The notes beneath the pieces are model-generated. The model did not search any database. It saw only the letters and a program-made list of their open reading frames with translations, and was not told the origin of the DNA. Source: Betaproteobacteria bacterium MOLA814 (GTDB lineage Bacteria; Pseudomonadota; Gammaproteobacteria; Burkholderiales; Burkholderiaceae_C). From it: a DNA stretch of 55,177 bases. Location of the stretch: assembly GCA_000496475.1 (NCBI GenBank), contig AYMW01000001.1, positions 1,106,693 through 1,161,869 on the forward strand, in the 5' to 3' direction. The translations under genes and the position numbers were made by a program. Positions 47,367 through 55,177 of this stretch are shown piece by piece. Numbering within the stretch: the first letter of the stretch is position 1; each line of letters begins with the position of its first letter.

Positions 47367-47399
47367 CTTGAACCAATCGCAGGCTGGCGCAATGCGTCT

Positions 47400-47924
47400 T
47401 TAAAACGGAATGTCGTCGTCCATGTCATCAAAGCCTGTTGCCGCAGGACGCTGCATGGGCTGGGGAGCTTGCTGCGCTGGCGGGCGTTGCGCGGGTGCTT
47501 GCGCGCGAGGCGCACCACCGCCGTAACCAGCACCACTGTTTGGTGGGCTGGCTTGTCCGCTGGCAGGCATACCGCCCTCGCCCATGCCCTCTCGGCCACC
47601 TAACAACTGCAATTCAGTTGCAATGATGTCAACTGTGTTTTTCTCCACGCCTGATTGGTCTGTGTACTTGCCGTATTTCAAACGGCCCTCCACATAAATT
47701 GGGCGACCTTTTTTGACATACTCTCCGGCAATTTCAGCCAGGCGCTCGTAAAAAGTTACGCGGTGCCATTGGGTGTCTTCAATCATTTCGCCGCTGGTGC
47801 GGTCTTTTCGTCTGCTTGAGGTTGCGATGCTGACGTTGGCCACGGCTTGACCAGACGGCATGTACCGCACTTCCGGGTCGCGCCCGCAGTTTCCTATAAG
47901 AATGACTTTATTGACCGATGCCAT
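47400..47924 (-). CDS. ssb: Single-stranded DNA-binding protein
   Basis: A 174-residue SSB. The OB-fold opens [21 protein letters not shown] with [15 protein letters not shown]. It is followed by a Gly/Pro/Gln-rich linker and the acidic interaction tip DDDIPF at the C-terminus. It coats single-stranded DNA and recruits repair proteins. ATG 47924 begins the conserved domain. It diverges from the ClC gene; uvrA and an MFS gene, usual ssb neighbours in this group, lie beyond it. Confidence 0.97.
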   Translation of the reverse strand: MASVNKVILIGNCGRDPEVRYMPSGQAVANVSIATSSRRKDRTSGEMIEDTQWHRVTFYERLAEIAGEYVKKGRPIYVEGRLKYGKYTDQSGVEKNTVDIIATELQLLGGREGMGEGGMPASGQASPPNSGAGYGGGAPRAQAPAQRPPAQQAPQPMQRPAATGFDDMDDDIPF

Positions 47925-48065
47925 TGCTGATTTCCTCTTAACGCTGTGGTGGTAATTTATGTGTGCTGGCTGCTTGTTGGTCTCACGGCAATTAAGCATC
48001 CATTACGCCATTGTGCCGCAAGCACATGGGACGTGGCATGAACATGCCAAAATACACATTCATTT

Positions 48066-49487
<1,422 letters not shown>

Positions 49488-49522
49488 TCCGCAACGCTCA
49501 AGGCTTGGTGGTTGACGGCTGG

Positions 49523-50704
49523 TCAATAAATAGCCAGCTTGGGCTGCAGCCCCCAAGCCACAGCCAACCACAGCGCCAACCACGCACTGGTCACGGCCAA
49601 CAGCACCGTTGCACCGCCCCACGCCAAAATCGCCCCGCCTGCGGCACCACCAGCAAAAAAGCCCAGCGACTGGCAGGTGTTGAACACCCCCAAAGCCGCA
49701 CCGCGCACCGGGGTTTGTGCAAATTTGGATGCCAAACTGGGCTGGCTGGCCTCTAGTGCGTTAAAGCCCAAAAAGAAACCAAACAACAACACACCCAACA
49801 GCCACAGGCTTGGCTTGACCTGCCCGCCTACATAGGCCAACAGGCCTAGTTGAACCACCAGCAGACAAGCCACAGACGCCAGCAGCACTGCACGCAAATA
49901 GCCTTGTCGCTCAAGGCGAAACAGCACGCCACCCAACACCAGCAACGATGCCACAACAGCGGGCACATACACCTGCCAGTGGTCCGAAGCATTTAAACCA
50001 GAATCGACCAACAAGCCGGGCAACACCAACCACATGGCCAGTTGTATCGCATGCAAACTGAATGACCCCATGCTCAGGCGCCACAACTGTTTGTCTGCCA
50101 ACACCACCCGCAAGCCATTCGCAGGGGCTATGGCGCGCATGATCACAGGCGAGCTCGGCACCCACCAGGTCACCACTGCCATGCCGGAAACTGCCAGGGC
50201 GGCGGTTAAGGCAAACAACCCACTTAAGCCCACATGTGAGGCCAGTACAGGCGCCAGCGCCAAGGACAGCATGAACATACAGGCAATGCTGATGCCCACC
50301 AACGCCATGCTTTTGGTGCGCACTTTCGAGCGCGTCATGTCGGCCAACAGCGCGGTTACAGCCGCCGATATCGCGCCAGCACCTTGCAACGCGCGCCCGA
50401 CCAACAGGCCATCTACGCTGGCGGCCAGGGCCGCCACCACGCTGCCCAGCGCAAATATGGTCAAACCCAGCAACATCACGGGTTTGCGCCCAAAGCGGTC
50501 GCTTGCTATGCCAAACGGGATTTGTAGACACGCCTGCGTCAGGCCATATACCCCCATTGCAAAACCCACCCGCGCCGCATCTAGACCGCCAGGGTAGCTT
50601 GCCGCCTCTAAAGCAAAGACAGGAAGCACCAGAAACAAGCCCAACATACGCAACGCAAAAACTGACGTCAACGATGCTGTGGCGCGGCGCTCGTGCGACG
50701 TCAT
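49523..50704 (-). CDS. MFS transporter, YajR-like
   Basis: A 393-residue major facilitator beginning MTSHERRATASLTSVFALRMLG, a start shared by the MFS gene that stands divergent from uvrA in many betaproteobacteria. GLTQACLQIPFGIASDRFGRKPVM is the loop 2-3 motif, with about 12 hydrophobic helices. The substrate is unknown. ATG 50704 is chosen; a TTG start at 50758 would add 18 unconserved residues. Confidence 0.88.
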   Translation of the reverse strand: MTSHERRATASLTSVFALRMLGLFLVLPVFALEAASYPGGLDAARVGFAMGVYGLTQACLQIPFGIASDRFGRKPVMLLGLTIFALGSVVAALAASVDGLLVGRALQGAGAISAAVTALLADMTRSKVRTKSMALVGISIACMFMLSLALAPVLASHVGLSGLFALTAALAVSGMAVVTWWVPSSPVIMRAIAPANGLRVVLADKQLWRLSMGSFSLHAIQLAMWLVLPGLLVDSGLNASDHWQVYVPAVVASLLVLGGVLFRLERQGYLRAVLLASVACLLVVQLGLLAYVGGQVKPSLWLLGVLLFGFFLGFNALEASQPSLASKFAQTPVRGAALGVFNTCQSLGFFAGGAAGGAILAWGGATVLLAVTSAWLALWLAVAWGLQPKLAIY

Positions 50705-50836
50705 GCGGTTGTCAGAAGACGAGGCGGGTTGGCTGTTGGCAGCTGGGGGCGTAAACAAAGTATGTGGCTATGAATGAGTGGGCTGATATGGCCGGATAAG
50801 TATTGTGCTTCAAACCACTGCGCTTTTATGCGACGT

Positions 50837-50863
50837 AACGCCTACCAGTCGCGTAGGCGCGTT
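50837..50863. other. Hairpin in the uvrA upstream region
   Basis: AACGCCTAC (50837-50845) pairs with GTAGGCG and GTT (50853-50863, one bulged base) across a seven-base loop. There is no T run on either strand. It lies about 40 bases before the GTG chosen for uvrA. I see no CTGT-N8-ACAG SOS box between the two divergent genes. Confidence 0.45.
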
Positions 50864-50900
50864 ATCATGTTCGGTTGCCTTTTTGTTTGGTCTGTGCCCA

Positions 50901-53819
50901 GTGAACTCTCCTGAAAATCCTTTGATCTCCGATTTCTCCAAGCCACCTGTGGTGCACGGCGCGGGAGTCATCAGTGTGCGCGGTGCGCGAACACACAACC
51001 TGAAAAACATAGATGTAGACATCCCTCGACTCGAGTTGGTGGTCATAACAGGCTTGAGTGGCTCAGGCAAATCAAGTCTGGCATTTGACACGTTGTACGC
51101 AGAAGGGCAACGCAGGTATGTGGAGAGCTTGTCGGCTTACGCGCGCCAGTTTCTGCACCTCATGGACAAGCCCGATGTCGACCTGATTGAGGGCTTGTCA
51201 CCTGCCATCGCCATTGAACAAAAAGCCACCAGCCACAACCCGCGCTCAACCGTTGGCACCGTCACTGAAATTCACGACTACTTGCGCTTGCTGTTTGCAC
51301 GCGCTGGCACACCACACTGCCCTGAGCACGACAGGCCACTGCAAGCGCAAAGCGTCAGCCAAATGGTTGACGCGGCCCTGGCGCTGCCAGAAGAGACCAA
51401 AATCATGATTTTGGCACCAGTTGCACGTGAGAAAAAAGGCGAGTTTGTTGACCTGTTTGCGCACATGCAAGCCAAGGGTTATGTGCGCTTTCGCATCAAC
51501 GGCCAAGTGGTTGAAGGCGACAACCTACCCGCACTAGAAAAGACTAAAAAGCACGACATAGACGTGGTCGTTGACAGGCTCAAAGTTCGCCCTGACATGC
51601 AGCAGCGCTTGGCAGAAAGCTTTGAAGCCGCTCTGACCATCGCCGACGGTCGCGCCATTGCGCTTGAGATGGACACGGAAATATCGCATTTGTTCAGCGC
51701 TAAATTTGCCTGCCCCTCTTGCACCTACTCGCTGGGCGAGTTGGAGCCGCGCTTGTTTTCATTCAACTCGCCAATGGGCGCATGCCCCAGTTGCGACGGC
51801 CTGGGACACGCCGATGTGTTTGACCACGAGCGCGTCGTAGCCTTCCCCAGCTTGAGCTTGGCCAGCGGCGCCATCAAGGGCTGGGACAGGCGCAATGCCT
51901 ACTACTTTGCCATATTGGAGTCGTTGGCCAAGCACTACAAATTTGACATTGACACACCATTTGAAAGCTTAAGCAATGACATACAACAAGCCATATTGTT
52001 TGGCTCTGGTGACGAGGTCATACGCTTTCACTACCTGCTAGGTTCTGGCGAATCAGCCGGCAAAAAAGTTGCAAAGCAACACGCCTTTGAAGGCATTATT
52101 CCCAACTTTGAGCGCCGCTTGCGCGAAACCGACTCCAGCGCTGTCCGCGAGGAGTTGGGCCGCTACCGCTCCAACAAACCGTGCGTCGCGTGTGCGGGCA
52201 CTCGTCTGCGGCGCGAAGCCCGTCATGTGTACATTGGCGAAGGCGAGCAACGCCGCGCCATCTTTGATATCAGCCATGTCACGTTGGGCGAGGCGCAAAG
52301 CTACTTTACAAGCCTCATCATGAGCGGCTCTAAGGCCAGCATTGCAGACAAAGTCGTACGCGAAATTGGCTCACGCCTAAAGTTTTTAAACGACGTAGGT
52401 CTAAACTATTTAAGCCTTGAGCGCAGCGCAGACACCTTGTCTGGTGGCGAGGCGCAGCGTATTCGCTTGGCCAGCCAGATTGGCTCAGGCTTAACAGGCG
52501 TGATGTATGTGCTGGACGAGCCCAGCATTGGTTTGCACCAGCGCGACAACGACAGGCTCATTGGCACACTCAAACACCTGCGCAACTTGGGCAACACCGT
52601 TTTAGTTGTCGAACACGACGAAGACATGATTCGCGATGCCGACTACGTGATTGACATGGGCCCAGGCGCTGGCGTGCACGGCGGGCGTGTAATGGCGCAA
52701 GGCAAACCAGCCGATGTCGCCAGCAACCCCAACTCGCTAACAGGGCAATACTTAAGCGGCAAGCGCTGCATTGCTGTACCCACCCAACGTTTGTCACGCA
52801 CAGGTCGCGACGCCATTACCGTGGTCAAAGCCACGGGTAACAACTTAAAAGGCATTACCGTCGACTTTCCATTGGGGCTGCTCACCTGCGTGACTGGCGT
52901 GTCTGGCTCTGGCAAGTCCACGTTGGTGAACGACACCTTGTATGCCAGCCTAGCCAAAACCTTGTACCGCGCGCACGACGAGCCCGCACCTTGCGAAGAC
53001 ATTTTGGGCTTGGCGTTGGTCGACAAAGTCATCAACGTCGACCAGTCACCGATTGGGCGAACCCCGCGCAGCAACCCGGCCACTTACACCGGTATGTTCA
53101 CGGCCATACGCGAGCTCATGACTGAAACCAACACCGCGCGTGAGCGCGGCTATGGCCCGGGGCGCTTCTCATTCAACGTCGCGGGAGGTCGCTGCGAAGC
53201 CTGCCAAGGCGATGGCATGGTGAAAGTAGAAATGCACTTTTTACCCGATGTCTACGTGCCTTGTGACGTGTGCCACGGCAAACGCTACAACCGCGAAACA
53301 CTGGAGGTCCTGTACAAAGGCAACAACATTGCCGATATCTTGCACATGACCGTCGAGCAAGCTGGCGAATTCTTCAGCGCCGTGCCAGCCGTTTCACGCA
53401 AATTGCAAACCTTGCTGGACGTAGGCTTGAGCTATATACGCTTGGGGCAAAGCGCCACCACCCTGTCAGGCGGCGAAGCCCAGCGCGTCAAACTCGCGCT
53501 TGAACTGTCAAAACGTGACACCGGCCGCACCATCTATATTTTGGACGAGCCCACCACGGGCTTGCACTTTGCAGACATAGAACTGCTGCTTAAAGTACTG
53601 AGCCAGTTGCGCGAAGCAGGCAACACCATTGTCGTCATTGAGCACAACCTAGATGTGATCAAAACCGCTGACTGGATCATAGACATTGGCCCAGAAGGGG
53701 GCTCAGGTGGTGGTGAGGTCATCGCACAAGGCACGCCTGAAGAAGTAGCAAGCGTTGAGGCTAGTTTCACTGGACGCTATTTGGGCAGACTGCTGAACAA
53801 GCAATTAACGCCAACGTGA
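50901..53819 (+). CDS. uvrA: Excinuclease ABC subunit A
   Basis: A 972-residue UvrA, the damage-recognition ATPase of nucleotide excision repair. Two ABC modules are visible: Walker [10 protein letters not shown] and GVSGSGKST; signatures [12 protein letters not shown] and [12 protein letters not shown]; Walker [13 protein letters not shown] and [12 protein letters not shown]. Zinc modules are [12 protein letters not shown] and [15 protein letters not shown] start at GTG 50901 because the family begins shortly before [14 protein letters not shown]; the frame is open back to 50805 without similarity, so the start is uncertain by some 30 residues. Confidence 0.96.
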   Translation: MNSPENPLISDFSKPPVVHGAGVISVRGARTHNLKNIDVDIPRLELVVITGLSGSGKSSLAFDTLYAEGQRRYVESLSAYARQFLHLMDKPDVDLIEGLSPAIAIEQKATSHNPRSTVGTVTEIHDYLRLLFARAGTPHCPEHDRPLQAQSVSQMVDAALALPEETKIMILAPVAREKKGEFVDLFAHMQAKGYVRFRINGQVVEGDNLPALEKTKKHDIDVVVDRLKVRPDMQQRLAESFEAALTIADGRAIALEMDTEISHLFSAKFACPSCTYSLGELEPRLFSFNSPMGACPSCDGLGHADVFDHERVVAFPSLSLASGAIKGWDRRNAYYFAILESLAKHYKFDIDTPFESLSNDIQQAILFGSGDEVIRFHYLLGSGESAGKKVAKQHAFEGIIPNFERRLRETDSSAVREELGRYRSNKPCVACAGTRLRREARHVYIGEGEQRRAIFDISHVTLGEAQSYFTSLIMSGSKASIADKVVREIGSRLKFLNDVGLNYLSLERSADTLSGGEAQRIRLASQIGSGLTGVMYVLDEPSIGLHQRDNDRLIGTLKHLRNLGNTVLVVEHDEDMIRDADYVIDMGPGAGVHGGRVMAQGKPADVASNPNSLTGQYLSGKRCIAVPTQRLSRTGRDAITVVKATGNNLKGITVDFPLGLLTCVTGVSGSGKSTLVNDTLYASLAKTLYRAHDEPAPCEDILGLALVDKVINVDQSPIGRTPRSNPATYTGMFTAIRELMTETNTARERGYGPGRFSFNVAGGRCEACQGDGMVKVEMHFLPDVYVPCDVCHGKRYNRETLEVLYKGNNIADILHMTVEQAGEFFSAVPAVSRKLQTLLDVGLSYIRLGQSATTLSGGEAQRVKLALELSKRDTGRTIYILDEPTTGLHFADIELLLKVLSQLREAGNTIVVIEHNLDVIKTADWIIDIGPEGGSGGGEVIAQGTPEEVASVEASFTGRYLGRLLNKQLTPT

Positions 53820-53897
53820 CACCCCAATAGACCCACGACAGGGTTGGTCGGTTAACCTGTGTGCTGAATGCCTTACAAACGTGTAGGGCGTTCAAAC

Positions 53898-53903
53898 AGG
53901 AGG
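53898..53903 (+). promoter_or_regulatory. Strong Shine-Dalgarno for the deacetylase-family gene
   Basis: A perfect AGGAGG six bases before ATG 53910. It decides the start against an in-frame codon 14 residues upstream. Confidence 0.85.
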
Positions 53904-53909
53904 CCGGCC

Positions 53910-54926
53910 ATGAACGTATTTTTTGATGCAGACCAGCAGCTGCACCACCCACAAAACTATTTCTCACGCGGCAAAATGCGCACGCCGGAAGAAGTTCCAA
54001 TGCGCTCTGACGCCATACTGCAAGCCGTCAAATCTTTGGGTTGGGCCGTTGAAAAACCTGTCGACCAAGGTTGGGGCCCAATTGAAGCTGTTCACGACCA
54101 TGCCTACTTGGCTTTTTTGAGAGACGCACATGCAGAGTGGATGGCCACAGGTCAAGACTGGGGCAATGAAGTCATGTCCAACGTTTATCGGCGCAGCGAA
54201 GGCGAACCTCTAGGCATATTGGCCAAAGCGGCGCACTTCTTAGCAGACGGCAGCTGCCCCATTGGCCCCAACACAGCCCGCAGTGCTTACGCGGCGGCCC
54301 AGTCAGCCGTGGCCGCGGCTGATGCGGTTGCCGCTGGAGCGCCAGTTGCATTGGCCCTCGCCCGCCCGCCTGGTCACCACGCACGTGCCGATGCTGCAGG
54401 TGGTTTTTGTTACTTAAACAACGCTGCTATTGCGGCACAACGCTTGCGTGAAACCTGTCAACGGGTGGTGGTGCTAGACATTGACATGCACCACGGACAA
54501 GGCATTCAAGAGATTTTTTACCACCGCGACGACATTTTCTACATCAGCATCCACGGAGACCCACTCAATTTTTACCCCGTTGTATCGGGTCACGCCAGCG
54601 AAGTAGGCGAAGGTGTTGGAACGGGCTTCAACTTGAACATTCCACTGCCGCATGGCAGCGATGCGGCCACCTTCTTCCAAGCGCTTGATCAAGCGCTGGT
54701 CGCCGCCAACAAGTTCGCACCTCAAGCCATGGTGTTGGCCATGGGCTTTGACACGTACCGCGAAGACCCGCAAAGCAAAATGACCATTGACACACCAGAC
54801 TTCGCCACCATGGCGCAACGCTTGGTCCGCTGCGGTTGGCCAACGGCCATTGTGCTTGAAGGCGGCTACCACGCGGCAACCTTGCAGCACAACGCCCAAA
54901 CTTTTCTACAGCACTGGCAACGCTAG
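53910..54926 (+). CDS. Histone-deacetylase-family amidohydrolase (acetylpolyamine type)
   Basis: A 338-residue zinc hydrolase. Landmarks are LARPPGHHARADAAGGFCYLNN (paired histidines), DIDMHHGQG (zinc-binding Asp and His) and LEGGYH near the end. The N-terminus FFDADQQLHHPQNYFSRGKM with TPEEVP is that of acetylpolyamine amidohydrolases, which remove acetyl from acetylputrescine or acetylcadaverine. No polyamine gene adjoins it, so the substrate is inferred from family only. It follows uvrA by 90 bases. Confidence 0.9.
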   Translation: MNVFFDADQQLHHPQNYFSRGKMRTPEEVPMRSDAILQAVKSLGWAVEKPVDQGWGPIEAVHDHAYLAFLRDAHAEWMATGQDWGNEVMSNVYRRSEGEPLGILAKAAHFLADGSCPIGPNTARSAYAAAQSAVAAADAVAAGAPVALALARPPGHHARADAAGGFCYLNNAAIAAQRLRETCQRVVVLDIDMHHGQGIQEIFYHRDDIFYISIHGDPLNFYPVVSGHASEVGEGVGTGFNLNIPLPHGSDAATFFQALDQALVAANKFAPQAMVLAMGFDTYREDPQSKMTIDTPDFATMAQRLVRCGWPTAIVLEGGYHAATLQHNAQTFLQHWQR

Positions 54927-54936
54927 GCAATACCAA

Positions 54937-55177
54937 CTAGGGCTTGTCCAACGCCAACAACCAAGTTTGGAAACGCTGTGCGGCGTCTTGCACGCTGGCG
55001 TTATTGGTCAACACCCAGTCAGGCGGCGGCGGCTGACGCTTACCCGCCCAACGTTGGCCAAGCAAGTCCCTATCAGACTGGCTTAAACCTGCCGCAAATG
55101 CAGACCAAGCCAAGTGCAAGGCCTCGGTCTGTGTGGACACGTTAAGCGTTGCCCGCTGGCGCGCTGGCGCGCTGGCT
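54937..55177 (-). CDS. Unknown protein, C-terminal part (partial)
   Basis: A frame of 79 codons before the stop, open at the right edge, ending in QRFQTWLLALDKP. A GTG at 55140 could start a 67-residue protein, but no ribosome site is seen and the frame stays open upstream, so I treat it as the end of a longer gene. The edge holds an 8-bp tandem repeat (GCTGGCGC). It is convergent with the deacetylase-family gene, ten bases apart. I do not recognise a family. Confidence 0.45.
   Translation of the reverse strand, partial: ASAPARQRATLNVSTQTEALHLAWSAFAAGLSQSDRDLLGQRWAGKRQPPPPDWVLTNNASVQDAAQRFQTWLLALDKP

Noticed and set aside
50705-50900. LexA/SOS box ahead of uvrA
   Set aside because: I looked for CTGT-N8-ACAG and near variants and found none; only a hairpin without a T run.

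Overview
The window reads as a core chromosomal segment of a betaproteobacterium, most likely order Burkholderiales and probably near Comamonadaceae. The basis is gene content and order seen in the translations: the proteobacterial gshA/gshB pair, lptA-lptB-rpoN, hpf-ptsN-hprK, bamE divergent from fur, uvrA divergent from an MFS gene, and a three-gene pntAA-pntAB-pntB set. Base composition is moderate (by eye mid-50s % GC), low for that family. I see no insertion sequence, prophage, CRISPR array, tRNA or rRNA gene, and coding density is very high.

Layout. (1) 1-10064: a partial UPF0149-like gene and an FMN/3Fe-4S glutamate-synthase-like protein, then a long leftward block argS, SPOR protein, dsbA, lptA, lptB, rpoN, rlmL-like methyltransferase and a PIN-domain protein. 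The last three are joined by GTGA and ATGA start/stop overlaps. (2) 10065-19020: a tandem glycine riboswitch driving a DadA-type amino-acid dehydrogenase; the argP-like regulator and lysE/argO-like exporter, divergent across an AT-rich operator-like island; a second LysR gene divergent from a haloacid dehalogenase-malate synthase G pair; a small CWC zinc-type protein; and a class II glutamine amidotransferase. (3) 19036-30756: leftward glutathione genes gshB and gshA flanking a Kup potassium transporter, then bamE-dapB-leuS-lptE-holA-proA. (4) 30935-34721: fur, then leftward hprK, ptsN, hpf and an MFS transporter. (5) 34788-43942: patatin-like lipase, corA with a highly structured leader, a lipoprotein gamma-glutamyltransferase, fadD and the transhydrogenase genes. 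(6) 44149-55177: Nudix hydrolase, TSUP exporter, mnmA, an orphan 134-aa gene, ssb, a ClC antiporter, MFS, uvrA, an acetylpolyamine-amidohydrolase/HDAC-family enzyme, and a partial unknown gene at the edge.

How the genes fit together. Several functions converge on glyoxylate: the glycine-sensing riboswitch controls an FAD amino-acid dehydrogenase, and nearby malate synthase G would condense glyoxylate with acetyl-CoA. The dehalogenase directly upstream of malate synthase would feed the same node via glycolate from haloacetate. Envelope biogenesis is well represented (lptA, lptB, lptE, bamE, dsbA, SPOR). So is glutathione metabolism (gshA, gshB, ggt). The nitrogen-related PTS and sigma-54 genes are split over two loci.

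The window is mostly well-known housekeeping biology. The most unusual items are regulatory or architectural: the tandem glycine switch with a symmetric promoter palindrome shared with argS, the structured corA leader, an 18-bp perfect palindrome ahead of hpf, the PIN gene translationally coupled to an RNA methyltransferase without an antitoxin, and charged low-complexity inserts in both RpoN and its coupled neighbour. I found no clear case for a wholly new multi-gene system.
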